Origin: Thiodiazotropha sp040507035
GTDB taxonomy: Bacteria > Pseudomonadota > Gammaproteobacteria > Chromatiales > Chromatiaceae
Assembly: GCA_040507035.1 (NCBI GenBank)
Contig: JBEVVR010000042.1
Span: forward strand, 1 to 64,000
Direction: 5' to 3'
Length of the DNA stretch: 64,000 bases
This document shows, in pieces, positions 17,329 to 27,143 of this stretch (positions within the stretch are counted from its first letter, which is position 1; the number at the start of each line of letters is the position of its first letter). Position numbers and translations under genes: made by a program. The notes below the pieces were generated by a model. The model was not told where the DNA came from, did no database searches, and was given only the letters and a program-made list of their open reading frames with translations.

Positions 17329-17369
17329 ACAGCAATCCAGAACACCCATGCACGCCGTCAGTTTGCTGT
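17329..17369. promoter_or_regulatory. Possible activator site: inverted ACAGCAA / TTGCTGT arms
   Basis: ACAGCAA at 17329-17335 and TTGCTGT at 17363-17369 are exact inverted copies separated by 27 bp. They lie 75-130 bp upstream of the -24/-12 element, the usual range for an enhancer-binding protein. With 7-bp arms this could be chance. Confidence 0.3.
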
Positions 17370-17463
17370 AATGATTTTGAGACAGTGATTCAAGACTCAA
17401 CACATCTGCCCACCTGGCAGGTGAACAACCAGGGTTCTGTGTTACAGGAGATAGGGTTTAGTT

Positions 17464-18741
17464 TTATTGATAAGCGCCCATTGTGAGCGAGTGGTAGGCC
17501 TCACCGACACGACGAGGATCGTCCATGAGTCTTTTTTTCCAGGCCTTGAGCGGAATGCGCGAATGGATCAATCTGGGTAGCAACTGCAGGTGTTCAGTGT
17601 TACCAATATTGGAAGCGCCGACCAGTCGATCCTCGTCAAACTGCAGATTGAGGTAGCTATATTCAACGGATGAGGAGTAGCTGGCACTCTCTCCCTCTCG
17701 TAAACCACTCCAGGCACCAAAAGAGCTGGAAACCAATCCCAAGGTATCAAGCACACTCATATTGATAGTGGCGGGATATCTGGCTCTCAAACCGCACATA
17801 TTTGCCGCGGCTATACGGCCATGCTCACTGGCGGTAAGTTGCACCGCCTGCACTCTTCGTCCACCGGTGGAAAAGCCAAGTCCCTGACAGACATCTCCGG
17901 CGGCAAAAACATTTGCTTTCGTTGTATTGAGGCGCTCATCCACCAGCACACCCTGATCGCAGGCGATCTCAGATCCTTCGAGAAATGCTGTATTCATCTT
18001 TGTCCCGGTTGCGAAGATCACCATGTCGGCAGCAAGTGCATCGCCGTTGTCCAAGACCAGATTGAGTTGTCCGGAATCCGATGTGGTACTTTTCTGTGTC
18101 GCATTGCTATGCTCAATTGCCTGCACATCGACACAGGTTCGCACCACAATGTCCTTTGACTCACACCAGGATTGAATCAGGCGACTTGATACATCATTCA
18201 TCAAGTTTGGGAGCAGCCGCTCGCCCCTCTCGATTAGTACGAGACGCGCACCCGAGCGCGCAAGTGCATCTAGAATGACCAAACCGATGAACCCGCCTCC
18301 GACCACAATCAAGCGACTGTTGACCCCCAGCTTGCAGACAATCTTTCTGGCATCATTAAGTGTCCAGCAATTCAATACACCAGGCAGATTACTACCTGGG
18401 ATTGGAGGCTTGTCAGGTCGACTGCCGGTGGCAATTAAAAGACGGTCATACTCCAGACGCGTACCGTCCGCCAGATCGATGGCATCACTATGGGTATCAA
18501 CCTTGACTACGCTGCCCTTGCGCACATCGATGGAGTGGGCGGCAAAATAGTCCTGCCCACACCTGAGATAGGTATCTTTTTCGGCGATCTTACCCTGCAG
18601 CAAACGGGGTATGGCCAAACGTGAATAGGGCCTTTCGGCTTCATTGCTGACCAGGGTGACAGTACTGGATTTATCAAATTTACGAATCGATTCAGCCGCA
18701 ACCACGCCCGCTGGGCCTGCACCAATAATCACATGCTGCAT
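17464..18741 (-). CDS. FAD/NAD(P)-dependent pyridine nucleotide-disulfide oxidoreductase family protein
   Basis: 425 residues. FAD-binding GAGPAGVVAAESI at the N-terminus, NAD(P)-binding VVGGGFIGLVILDALARSGA near 150, and the second FAD motif VFAAGDVCQG near 285. It lacks a redox-active CxxxxC pair, so it resembles NirB-N-terminal or ferredoxin/rubredoxin reductase types. The gene lies between the divergent sigma-54 regulator and the dehydrogenase, on the dehydrogenase strand, but the dehydrogenase has its own promoter downstream of it. A link to alcohol metabolism is suggested by position only. Confidence 0.75.
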   Translation of the reverse strand: MQHVIIGAGPAGVVAAESIRKFDKSSTVTLVSNEAERPYSRLAIPRLLQGKIAEKDTYLRCGQDYFAAHSIDVRKGSVVKVDTHSDAIDLADGTRLEYDRLLIATGSRPDKPPIPGSNLPGVLNCWTLNDARKIVCKLGVNSRLIVVGGGFIGLVILDALARSGARLVLIERGERLLPNLMNDVSSRLIQSWCESKDIVVRTCVDVQAIEHSNATQKSTTSDSGQLNLVLDNGDALAADMVIFATGTKMNTAFLEGSEIACDQGVLVDERLNTTKANVFAAGDVCQGLGFSTGGRRVQAVQLTASEHGRIAAANMCGLRARYPATINMSVLDTLGLVSSSFGAWSGLREGESASYSSSVEYSYLNLQFDEDRLVGASNIGNTEHLQLLPRLIHSRIPLKAWKKRLMDDPRRVGEAYHSLTMGAYQ

Positions 18742-19420
18742 GTTAACTCTCTCAACTCCCTGTATGATAAATATCCTGGAATCTCCCTATTCTTGACACG
18801 TCCAGCTTTTCTCATTGCAATACTCAATCGCAGCGAAGCCACAAACATCTATCCGCCCTTTCAATCGCGTCAAAAACCAAATAAATCAATCATCACCTCG
18901 TGCAGTGCGCATCAGTTAAGCATCTGATTTAGGAGACGGATCTGCGTCGATGATGAATCTCATCCTTGTCCTCGCAAGAAGCGCGCCATCATGTTGGTAT
19001 AGATATTGATGTAATTTGATCAACGCTGGTGGCCGACGCAGCTGATGGCCTGTCAGGCGATCCTTGAGTTGTTCCCTCAGACGCAGACACCCCAGCGCAC
19101 CAAACAACAACCGGCAAGCACGCTTCCGGTTGGGTTTACTAAAAATATCTGCTTGAAATTAAAGGTATTTTACAAATCCACAATAAACCGAGATCTATTC
19201 TTTAAGTAGATCTTTTATAAATGAAAAGCGTGCTTGTCAAAGCAGGGAGCAAGAATAGCAGTCTGCTTGAACATGCAAATATTGAACAATCCACTGTATC
19301 AATTTTGAACAGTCGGGATTTAAAAATGGATCGTCAAAGTCTACATTTATAGATTGAATAACAAAAAAAATAACGATAACAAAAGCAGATCAACTGCATA
19401 TCTGACTGGATGGAGAGTCA
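18742..19420. other. Long intergenic region upstream of the sigma-54 activator gene
   Basis: 679 bp between divergent genes. The half nearest 19421 is AT-rich and includes the AGATCT-flanked stretch around 19190-19215. A 64-codon leftward frame at 18916-19110 has no recognisable homology. No sigma-54 element was found here, so the activator itself probably uses a sigma-70 promoter. Confidence 0.4.
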
Positions 19421-21436
19421 ATGACTCAGAATCAAAAACTTAAGCAGCATGCTCAGCGCATATCCTCTGTAGCTGCTTCGAATGATGATGTTGAGGGCCT
19501 AGGCATTGAGCGGGAGATAATCAGATCCTGGCAACGTTGCCTGAGTGACGATCAGCTGGACCCCTTCAAGCCACGGGGGCCCAACGTTCTGGAAGCTCAA
19601 TCCATGAGTGAGCTCAGATCACGTTACGAACCCTTCATTCGCTTGTCTGAACCGGAGCTGGCCAATCTGGCATCGGCACTCTCCGGTAGCGGGTATGCGG
19701 TAATACTGACCGACAACAAGGGTCTCATTCTCAATCATCAAGTCGAGGAGAACCTGGCCAATGAGTTCAAACAGGCAGGACTGTGGCAAGGTGCCGACTG
19801 GGGTGAAGAGCATGCGGGCACCAATGGTATAGGTACCTGTATTTCGGAGATGCGGCCTGTCACGGTGCATAGGGACGAACACTTTCTACGGCAGAATATC
19901 GATCTTTCCTGTTCCGCCGCCCCCATACTTGATCCCCATGGCAATCTGCTCACTGTGCTGGATGCCTCCTGTTGCGGCACGCAAGACTCACGTGCCTCCC
20001 AAATCCATACCCGTGCATTGGTAGTGAGTTATGCACGCTTGATGGAAGGCCGTCACTTTTTGCGTGAATTCCGTAACCAACGGATCTTGCGCTTCCATAG
20101 CCGCGTCGAATGCGTCGCACTACCCAATGAAGCCATGCTCGCCCTGGGCGAGGACAACCGGATTCTTGCAGCCAACATCGTGGCGCTACAGCTACTGGGA
20201 ATACAGGAGCGCGGCATGCTGATTGGCAAGGAGCTGTCCGAAGTGGTAGGGAACGATCTCGACAGCCTGCTATTTGCCTCCAAATCGAGCGAGGGAACAG
20301 TACTGCCCTTCCGCTACCAGGAGAGCGGCGCACGCTTTTTTGGCTTTATCTATAAATACAAAGAGCCAGTCCGTTTACGTGGTCTGACGATAAAGCCGGC
20401 CACCCAAACCCCTGACGAGTGCCGCGGTGAGCTGTGCAACCTCAACAAGCTCGCCGGTGAGGATCCGCAGATGCTGGAGGCTGCGAAACGTGCCCTGCGA
20501 GTGGTCGACAAGCGCATACCGATTCTGCTGCAGGGGGAAACAGGTACAGGCAAGGACCTCTTCTCCCAGGCCCTGCACAAAGCGAGTAAACGTAAAGAGA
20601 GGCCCTTTGTCGCCCTCAACTGCGCCTCGATTCCCGAATCACTCATCGAGAGCGAACTCTTCGGTTACAAGCATGGCGCCTTTACCGGAGCGAGACGTGA
20701 AGGTCGACGCGGAAAGCTGATTGAATCGAGTGGTGGAACACTCTTCCTGGATGAAATTGGCGATATGCCACTTAACATGCAATCCAGGCTGTTACGTGTC
20801 CTGGAAACAGAAGAAGTAGTCCCCCTTGGAGCCGAGGAGTTGATAAAAGTCGATCTCAATATCGTCGCGGCAACCCATCGCGACCTGGTGCAGTTGATCA
20901 GCGAGGGCACCTTTCGCGAGGACCTCTACTATCGACTCAATGGCATCACCCTCTATCTGCCGCCCCTCAGAGAGCGCCAGGATTTGCGCAACATTATCCT
21001 CAGTGTGCTGGAAGCGGAAAACGATACCGGGAAGAAACTGCAAATCACTCCGGATGCCGTATCGCAACTGCTAAAATACCCCTGGCCTGGCAATCTGCGG
21101 CAACTGCGCAATGTCGTACGAACAGCAGTGGCTTTGTGTGACGGGGATGTGATCGACACCTCCCACATCAACCTTCCCACGCTGGTCGATCGCACGCGCA
21201 AAGCTATCCCTCTCTATCCTCAGGAGAACCAGACATCCGCAGCGCAAACCGAGGAGTTTCCCTGCGCTGAACAGATCTCGGATAATCCTCTAAGATCCGC
21301 AGAACACACGGTTATATACAACGCACTGAAAAACAACAACTGGAATATCTCTCGTACTGCTGAAACCCTCGATATGAGCAGAAACACGCTCTATCGAAAG
21401 ATGCAAAAACACGATATAAAACCGGAAAACCGCTAG
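19421..21436 (+). CDS. AcoR-type sigma-54-dependent transcriptional activator
   Basis: 671 residues. N-terminal GAF-type sensory region (about 60-210, with HAGTNGIGTC typical of AcoR/MimR proteins), then the sigma-54 AAA+ domain. Walker A is GETGTGKD at 372-379, the sigma-54-contact loop GAFTGA is at 419-424, and Walker B GGTLFLDEIGD is at about 438-448. A Fis-type HTH ends the protein (WNISRTAETLDMSRNTLYRK). AcoR relatives activate acetoin, alcohol or ketone catabolism on binding the inducer. Sigma-54 promoters lie before the dehydrogenase (17239) and porin (24625), its likely targets; the hup promoters may use another activator. Confidence 0.88.
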   Translation: MTQNQKLKQHAQRISSVAASNDDVEGLGIEREIIRSWQRCLSDDQLDPFKPRGPNVLEAQSMSELRSRYEPFIRLSEPELANLASALSGSGYAVILTDNKGLILNHQVEENLANEFKQAGLWQGADWGEEHAGTNGIGTCISEMRPVTVHRDEHFLRQNIDLSCSAAPILDPHGNLLTVLDASCCGTQDSRASQIHTRALVVSYARLMEGRHFLREFRNQRILRFHSRVECVALPNEAMLALGEDNRILAANIVALQLLGIQERGMLIGKELSEVVGNDLDSLLFASKSSEGTVLPFRYQESGARFFGFIYKYKEPVRLRGLTIKPATQTPDECRGELCNLNKLAGEDPQMLEAAKRALRVVDKRIPILLQGETGTGKDLFSQALHKASKRKERPFVALNCASIPESLIESELFGYKHGAFTGARREGRRGKLIESSGGTLFLDEIGDMPLNMQSRLLRVLETEEVVPLGAEELIKVDLNIVAATHRDLVQLISEGTFREDLYYRLNGITLYLPPLRERQDLRNIILSVLEAENDTGKKLQITPDAVSQLLKYPWPGNLRQLRNVVRTAVALCDGDVIDTSHINLPTLVDRTRKAIPLYPQENQTSAAQTEEFPCAEQISDNPLRSAEHTVIYNALKNNNWNISRTAETLDMSRNTLYRKMQKHDIKPENR

Positions 21437-21551
21437 CTCAAATTTTTGAATAGTTATCGTAGGGTACGGCTTGCCGCAGCGAATAGGATTGGATTTGTCC
21501 CATAGTTAAATATCCATATATCCAGACTCCCGCTTGGAGAGATAAACACCA

Positions 21552-21585
21552 ATTTGCGTTCATTTGCGTTCATTCGCGGACTTAT
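21552..21585 (-). repeat. Dispersed repeat copy (GTCCGCRAATGAACGC type)
   Basis: On the minus strand this reads AAGTCCGCGAATGAACGC then AAATGAACGCAAAT. Related copies lie at 31465-31497 and 35735-35764, all just downstream of minus-strand genes. This copy overlaps the last codons and stop of the ABC ATPase gene. Confidence 0.7.
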
Positions 21586-22336
21586 ATTTCCCTCCATCCA
21601 CAACAGCAATCCCAGATAGTATCTCAGGCTGGCGACTCAGCAGGGCCTTGCAAAGCTGATCCGCATCGCGCATGACACCGGGATCGATGCGTGAGGGTTG
21701 TACCGCTTCCTGGTGAATGATGCTGGCAGGGCCCTTGGAGAGGAAAAGTATTTGGTCTGCCAGTTCCACCGCCTCTTTGAGATTGTGTGTCACCAGTATC
21801 ACCGCGCTTGAGTGGTCACGCCAAAGATCGAGTACCAAGTCTCTCAATGAGGCAGCCGTTGGTGCATCCAATGAGGAGAAGGGCTCATCCAGCAGCAGTA
21901 TATCCGGTTTAATGGCCATCGCCCTTGCCAGGGCCACACGCCTTTGCATACCACCTGAGAGTTGAGCTGGAAAGGCATCCGCCCTTTCATAGAGCTCTAC
22001 CCTGTGTAGCAGATGATCGATCCATGACCTGTCGCCCATGGAATCGGTCATCACGAGTTCGATATTTTCTCGAACCGTTAACCAGGGCATCAATCTTGGA
22101 TCCTGGAAGACATAACTGACACAGCCTGGTCCTCCATCCATCCACTCCACGCTGCCATTAAAGTCTGCATCCAATCCGCTGAGTATGTTGAGCAGTGTAC
22201 TCTTACCAGCACCTGAAGGACCCACCAGGCTGATAAAGGCATCAGTCAAAATCTCGAACTCGAGATCTCGAATCACTGATATCTCCGCGAAAGATTTATT
22301 CTTTATCTTGACCCTGCAACCATTCACGATCGCCAC
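21560..22336 (-). CDS. ABC transporter ATP-binding protein (NitT/TauT type)
   Basis: 258 residues. Walker A is GPSGAGKST, the Q-loop is in VFQDPRLMPW, the signature is LSGGMQRRVALARAMA, and Walker B is ILLLDEPFSSLD. The VFQDPRLMPWLTVRENI pattern is that of SsuB/TauB/NrtD-type importers. Its final residues (SANERK) come from the dispersed repeat at 21552-21585, so the native C-terminus was probably altered. It overlaps the permease gene by 13 bp. Confidence 0.85.
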   Translation of the reverse strand: MAIVNGCRVKIKNKSFAEISVIRDLEFEILTDAFISLVGPSGAGKSTLLNILSGLDADFNGSVEWMDGGPGCVSYVFQDPRLMPWLTVRENIELVMTDSMGDRSWIDHLLHRVELYERADAFPAQLSGGMQRRVALARAMAIKPDILLLDEPFSSLDAPTAASLRDLVLDLWRDHSSAVILVTHNLKEAVELADQILFLSKGPASIIHQEAVQPSRIDPGVMRDADQLCKALLSRQPEILSGIAVVDGGKYKSANERK

Positions 22337-23070
22337 CGAGTCAAATAGTTTTCCAAGGGGCGCATCAGCAGCGATTCGATACTATAGATCACGAATACAA
22401 ATGCCAGGGTATAAGCAAGGATACTGGTAATGTCGAAGAACTGAAAAAATGTATTCAGCTGAAAACCCACACCGTCACTGCGTCCAAGCAGCTCCACGAC
22501 AAGAACGATCTTCCAGATAAGCGACAGACCCGATCTGGCAGCCGCCATGAGGTAGGGATAGAGTTGGGGCATGTAGATATGGACCAACCTGCGTAGCAGA
22601 GGCACCTTGAACACCTCGCCAACCTGGAGCAGTTGGTGGTCTATGGCCCGCACGCCTTCGCGAACCGTCACCGCCACCAGCGGCATTTTGTTGATCGCCA
22701 CCGCTGTCACAGCCGCCGCCTCCACCAGACCGAACCAGACATAACAGAGGATGATCACAACCAGGGCCGGGATATTCAATCCCATGATCAGTACACCATC
22801 CAGAATGGTATCGATCAACGGAAAACGCCCCATAAGAAATCCAACCAGAATACCTGCCAGCATGGCGATGGTAAAAGCAAGAACGACACGTCGCAGGGTG
22901 ACAGCGATACTGGCCAGGAGATCGCCATCGGTCAAATGGGACCAGAGAGACTGCATCACCTGCAGCGGACCTGGTAGCTCGTTGCTCTCCAGCAGATAAG
23001 CCGTAATCTGCCAGATAGCCAGGAAAACAGAGAGAAAAAGCCACCTACCCCAGTTACTGCCTTGCAACAT
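22324..23070 (-). CDS. ABC transporter permease (NitT/TauT type)
   Basis: 248 residues with about six transmembrane helices and the ATPase-contact EAA-like loop around VREGVRAIDHQLLQVGEVFKV. It matches the SsuC/TauC/NrtB permease pattern. It overlaps both the binding-protein gene (17 bp) and the ATPase gene, indicating one transcript. The substrate cannot be read from the permease. Confidence 0.85.
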   Translation of the reverse strand: MLQGSNWGRWLFLSVFLAIWQITAYLLESNELPGPLQVMQSLWSHLTDGDLLASIAVTLRRVVLAFTIAMLAGILVGFLMGRFPLIDTILDGVLIMGLNIPALVVIILCYVWFGLVEAAAVTAVAINKMPLVAVTVREGVRAIDHQLLQVGEVFKVPLLRRLVHIYMPQLYPYLMAAARSGLSLIWKIVLVVELLGRSDGVGFQLNTFFQFFDITSILAYTLAFVFVIYSIESLLMRPLENYLTRWRS

Positions 23071-24046
23071 CGTTTTTGATCAACTCCTCGCTATCCAGGA
23101 CCTGCCAGAAAGTTCCGGTCTGTAACCCTGTCGCCTCACCCACCAGTTTTTTACCCCCCTCCTTGGCCAGCACATCAAATACCTTTGATGCAACGTTCAT
23201 TCCATTCTCCTTCAAGCCATAGGGTATCCCTGCTCTATAGCCCTGTTTCAGGTTATCGAGCGTGGCACTGTCTTTTGCCTTGGTCAGCGGTTTGATGATC
23301 TCCCACTCTTCGTCACTCTGATGCAAAATCCGTTTTGCGGCATACGAGGCTTTGAACAGAGCTGTAATCAATTGTGTATTCTTCTCCGCCCATTTGCTTG
23401 AGAAGACCCAACCCAGCATGGGAACTGGTTCTTTGATACCTAATCCATCGAGCATAGATTTGACATTGACCAGTGGTAACATACCTGCGGCCTGGAGACG
23501 TGCACCATAGTGCCAGAAATTCAATACGGCGGGCAGATCGCCCTTGAGCATGAGCTGATTAAGCAGCGGCGGTGCGGCAAATGCGGGTTCCACGGCATTG
23601 GCGATATCCAGTCCCAGCTTACGACCGAAGGCCTGTAACAGAAGCCAACTTTTATCGACTGGTCCCCCGGCCACACCAAGCTTGAGATCCTTCAAATCGG
23701 ATAACTGCTGCACAGCGGCATCGGGTCGGACATAGAGACCACCCACAGTTAGAGAGTAGGGAAAGAAGGTGTAATCTTTTCCTGCCGCCCGTTGTCTGTT
23801 TACCCAGATCCAATCGCTGACGATCACATCGACCGCTCCTCCCTGCAGTGCAATGCTGTTCGCATTCTTGGAACTCAAGGGAACAATCTTGATCGCGAAA
23901 CCATATTTTCTGTCGAGTTGATGCCGGATAATTACATCCATCTCCCAGTTCACTGTTCCAAACTGGAGCACACCCACCCGTAATTGCTCCACGGCCTGTG
24001 CAGAAAAACAAGTAATGAAGAGTAAAAAAGCAATAATCCTGTTCAT
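23054..24046 (-). CDS. ABC transporter substrate-binding protein (NitT/TauT type)
   Basis: About 330 residues with a signal peptide (MNRIIAFLLFITCFSAQA). The fold is of the SsuA/NrtA/THI5-like kind: VGVLQFGTVNWEMDVI near the N-terminus, GGAVDVIVSDWIWVNRQRA, and a KLGVAGGPVDKSWLL hinge segment. The start at 24046 is the Met before the signal; a Met at 24082 adds 12 unsupported residues. Lying between the sigma-54 activator and the sigma-54-driven porin, it may import something needed for alcohol oxidation, but the ligand is unknown. Confidence 0.8.
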   Translation of the reverse strand: MNRIIAFLLFITCFSAQAVEQLRVGVLQFGTVNWEMDVIIRHQLDRKYGFAIKIVPLSSKNANSIALQGGAVDVIVSDWIWVNRQRAAGKDYTFFPYSLTVGGLYVRPDAAVQQLSDLKDLKLGVAGGPVDKSWLLLQAFGRKLGLDIANAVEPAFAAPPLLNQLMLKGDLPAVLNFWHYGARLQAAGMLPLVNVKSMLDGLGIKEPVPMLGWVFSSKWAEKNTQLITALFKASYAAKRILHQSDEEWEIIKPLTKAKDSATLDNLKQGYRAGIPYGLKENGMNVASKVFDVLAKEGGKKLVGEATGLQTGTFWQVLDSEELIKNDVARQ

Positions 24047-24624
24047 GTCGCTTAGTTCAGTAAAAGTGTTGGAGGATTGCACATTTTCGGACTGCAGATA
24101 GTTGGTGCTTCTGTTTAGAGAATAACAGACCGTAAGTGGTAGAAAAACAGATTACAAATCATGTTTGATTCCAAATAGCGACAGACTATGTGCAATCTCA
24201 ACTCGATTGACTTGATACGAAAACAGACTACCCAAACCTTAAGAGGGAGCGATAGATAATTCTGTTTCGATATTATGAGTACCAATTATTGTATAGTTTC
24301 AACGTCTGGTAGAGAGGAAATATTCCTTTAGTAAAAACAGGATCTACCTGGCGACGTTTCCCACCCTGCGCTCTCTCAGCAGGTGTTGCATCTAAGCAAC
24401 AGTATGAGGAGTAACTGACCGCGGAATATGTCTTCGAACGGCTATGTAACAAACCATCCTGTTTCCGTACCACCCCTTAGCACTGCTTTTCTTACCGCTG
24501 TCCCAGATTAGTACAACCCAAAGCGGATGATTGTCTTAAAAAAGGGACAGAGCGTCACATCAATAATCTGACACCTTAATCTACTCACCTCCTATCTTAC
24601 TGTTATTTCTATCAATAATCATAG
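24047..24624. other. Intergenic region upstream of the porin promoter
   Basis: AT-rich divergent spacer between the ABC binding-protein gene and the porin. Apart from the sigma-54 element at its right end I see only short open frames without protein character. Activator sites for the porin promoter should lie in the last 200 bp. Confidence 0.4.
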
Positions 24625-24640
24625 TGGCATAGGGCTTGCA
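24625..24640 (+). promoter_or_regulatory. Sigma-54 promoter for the porin gene
   Basis: TGGCATAGGGCTTGCA matches the -24/-12 consensus at both dinucleotides and spacing. The transcription start should be near 24651, leaving a leader of about 109 nt before the porin ATG. Confidence 0.8.
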
Positions 24641-24759
24641 ATTTCGCCAAAACCAAGAGCAGTGTAATTTTTTTGCAACAAATAATGCTCTTTGTCGTGA
24701 CGACAGTTACGGCCATCACAGGCCGTTTTTTATAAACAAAGAGAGGAGCCCAACTCGAT

Positions 24760-25941
24760 ATGAACAAATCCAAACTCGTATTGGCAATGCTAGGAGGAGT
24801 TTGTCTGGCCAGCGCCGGAACCGCCAACGCAGTTAACTGGCAAGCCGGTGACTGGACACTCGGACTGGGAGGCAATATCAACGCCTTCTATACAATCACA
24901 TCATGCGATACAGGTGATCTGAATTCGGGAGGCACGACTCTGGCGGGTCTTGCTTGCGGCTCTACCGATGACGATGCACATTCAGTATCAAACGGCTTGT
25001 TGCCCGCATCGCTTAATTTCAGCGCAACTACCAATCAGAACGGTTATGACCTTGCCGCCCACGTCAACGTCTATTATGGACTGGCCTCTCAAGGTGGTGG
25101 CGGTAGTGATGCCTTGGCATTCTCCACGGTTGATGCCCGTCAGGTCTATCTGACTTTCGGAAACGACAACATGGGTACCGTACTTGCCGGACGTAACTTC
25201 GGTCTGTTCGGGCTCGATGCCATTTTGAACGACATCAGTCTTGTAGGCATAGGTCCTACATTCACTGCGGACAACCCGGGGCATACCACCCTGGGCGGAC
25301 TCGGCTATGGTTATGTCTATGTTGATCGGCTGGCACAAATCAACTGGACCACACCGGACATGGGTGGTTTCTCCGCCACCATCGGTATCTTCAACCCGAT
25401 GAACGGAAATGCCACCGGTGGTTCCGCTGCGGGTCAGGATTCACCCGGCTTTCACGGTAAGGCAAGCTACAAGTGGGATGGAGATATGAGCGGCATGGTC
25501 TCCGCTACCTTCATCAGCCAGGATGTGGACCTGGGCGGCTCTGACAGCACCATGAGGGGCTGGGATATTTTCGGCAAACTCGGTCTTGGTGATTTTGGTC
25601 TCGCCGCCTATGTCTACGACGGTGAAGGCATGTCCACCCTGGCCCTCGGCGGTCTGGTATTTCCAGGCTTCGATGCCGTTACCGGTGACGCCGAAGAGTC
25701 CAGTGGCTACTACCTGCAAGGCACCTACAAGATGGGCAATACCAAACTGGGACTTCACTGGAGTGAGAGTGAGCAAGAGAAGCTCACCGAGGTTGAAAAC
25801 ACCCGTATCACCCTTGGTGTCTATCACAACTTGACGCCTGCGTTGACGCTAATGGCTGAATATTCCGACATGGAGAGTGAAACCTCGATTGGCTCGGATG
25901 ACACCAATGCATTCAATGTTGGTGCGATTCTGTTCTTTTGA
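24760..25941 (+). CDS. Outer-membrane porin (Gram-negative trimeric type)
   Basis: 393 residues. Signal peptide (MNKSKLVLAMLGGVCLASAG, cleaved near NA). The mature protein has alternating beta strands, the porin-typical VYLTFGNDNMGTVLAGRNFG constriction region near 125-145, and a final FNVGAILFF strand ending in Phe, the BAM signal. An AAAGAGAGGAG ribosome site precedes the ATG. A sigma-54 promoter drives it and a terminator at 25997 ends the unit, so it is a monocistronic gene likely induced together with the PQQ dehydrogenase. Confidence 0.88.
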   Translation: MNKSKLVLAMLGGVCLASAGTANAVNWQAGDWTLGLGGNINAFYTITSCDTGDLNSGGTTLAGLACGSTDDDAHSVSNGLLPASLNFSATTNQNGYDLAAHVNVYYGLASQGGGGSDALAFSTVDARQVYLTFGNDNMGTVLAGRNFGLFGLDAILNDISLVGIGPTFTADNPGHTTLGGLGYGYVYVDRLAQINWTTPDMGGFSATIGIFNPMNGNATGGSAAGQDSPGFHGKASYKWDGDMSGMVSATFISQDVDLGGSDSTMRGWDIFGKLGLGDFGLAAYVYDGEGMSTLALGGLVFPGFDAVTGDAEESSGYYLQGTYKMGNTKLGLHWSESEQEKLTEVENTRITLGVYHNLTPALTLMAEYSDMESETSIGSDDTNAFNVGAILFF

Positions 25942-25996
25942 TCGTTAGTGCTGTTCCATAACAATAATAATTTCTCCGAGTTGATGGGTATTGACA

Positions 25997-26030
25997 GGCC
26001 GGGTGACTTACCCCGGCCTTTTCTTTTATT
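25997..26030 (+). terminator. Rho-independent terminator after the porin gene
   Basis: Stem ggccggg/cccggcc with an 8-nt loop, followed by TTTTCTTTTATT. It lies 55 bp past the porin stop. Confidence 0.85.
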
Positions 26031-26040
26031 ATTAGGGCCT

Positions 26041-26655
26041 ATGACTAGACTAGACAATTTAACATTAAACACCATCATTGCCACCCTGGCACTGCTCATG
26101 TTTGCACGAGTCGAGGCCGCCCATCTCTACAGTTCCAGCCTGCTAGAGATCCACTCGGTCGCTGCAGAGAATCAAGCCCGCAACGCACACCCGGTATATG
26201 GCGTCGATCAGCTAACCCTGGCAAGGCTGTTTGCTTCCATCCAAGTCAGTTCGGAAACGGAAAATGGCTCAACCATCTACCTGATGAGCGAACTCAATGC
26301 GGAGCGGATTGCAGATCAGGTGTTGTTGTCATTGAGACGCCTGCGTGCCAACCAGGATATGCACCTGGTGATCTATCGCAGCGTAGGAGGTTCGATATCA
26401 AGTAAGCGATACTCGACGGGAATCCGGCTCTTTGCCGACAGTTTGGGGTTGAATCTGATATTTGGTCAGGTAGATACTTTTCAGGATGATTTTCGTGGTC
26501 CGGACAGAAAGCTTGCCCCTGCAGGCTCCCGTAACAAAGTCCGGCTGCAGGGCGGCTCGATTGTTGCCGCTGATTGGTTCGAGTTTAAAGAGGGGCGATC
26601 CGATTGGATGATCTATCCAATGCCTAAACAGCCGAAATCCAGGCTTCGCATGTAA
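26041..26655 (+). CDS. Exported protein of unknown function
   Basis: 204 residues from the ATG at 26041, which begins directly after the porin terminator. A signal peptide (LNTIIATLALLMFARVEA) precedes a mature part with no recognised family. Notable are HPVYGVDQLTLARLFASIQ and a C-terminal basic tail ending KQPKSRLRM. An upstream Met at 25948 is unlikely because that frame crosses the terminator stem. Confidence 0.55.
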   Translation: MTRLDNLTLNTIIATLALLMFARVEAAHLYSSSLLEIHSVAAENQARNAHPVYGVDQLTLARLFASIQVSSETENGSTIYLMSELNAERIADQVLLSLRRLRANQDMHLVIYRSVGGSISSKRYSTGIRLFADSLGLNLIFGQVDTFQDDFRGPDRKLAPAGSRNKVRLQGGSIVAADWFEFKEGRSDWMIYPMPKQPKSRLRM

Positions 26656-26750
26656 TCGATGAGGGACCCAGACAAGCCTAACAGGATGAGGATCAAGCCA
26701 TACAGGCATCACAAATAAAATGGTAACTTGCAGAGTTTGCGAACAACATC

Positions 26751-27143
26751 TCAACCATCTCCGCCACCACCATCTGCACCTCCACCATCGAGACCGCCCG
26801 CGTCAATTCCTCCACCATAATCGGAGGAGACTGAAGCGATATCAGAGACTTCAAAACAGACGTTACCCTGGAAATGAAGCTCAGCGATTTCAGAGCGCAT
26901 CGCATCGTAATCACAGTTTTCGCCTGTCTCCTTATGGTACTGTTCAAACGCCTCTCTGTTTGAAAACATGGCTATTCCGTAGCAGGCATCACTGACACTG
27001 AGTCCGGAGCGCTGAATCGTACTTTTGACTTGCAGGGGCGTGTATGTTTTTGATTTGCCATAGTCTTTTGCAAGCAATAACGGTAACTTCCTGATATAGG
27101 ATTTAATCGCCCTGTTTCTCTGGATGTTTGCGATCAGTTCCAT
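26751..27143 (-). CDS. DUF6559-like protein with Gly-rich tail
   Basis: 130 residues. The N-terminal 70 residues (IQRNRAIKSYIRKLPLLLAK, then YTPLQVKSTIQRSGLS) resemble the small DUF6559 family. The C-terminus is a low-complexity Gly/Asp tail (DYGGGIDAGGLDGGGADGGG), as seen on several small membrane-associated proteins. No signal peptide. Function unknown; family call is from memory. Confidence 0.55.
   Translation of the reverse strand: MELIANIQRNRAIKSYIRKLPLLLAKDYGKSKTYTPLQVKSTIQRSGLSVSDACYGIAMFSNREAFEQYHKETGENCDYDAMRSEIAELHFQGNVCFEVSDIASVSSDYGGGIDAGGLDGGGADGGGGDG

Noticed and set aside
18916..19110. 64-codon leftward frame that might be a transposase remnant
   Set aside because: No motif or family recognised and no neighbouring mobile-element ends; treated as intergenic.
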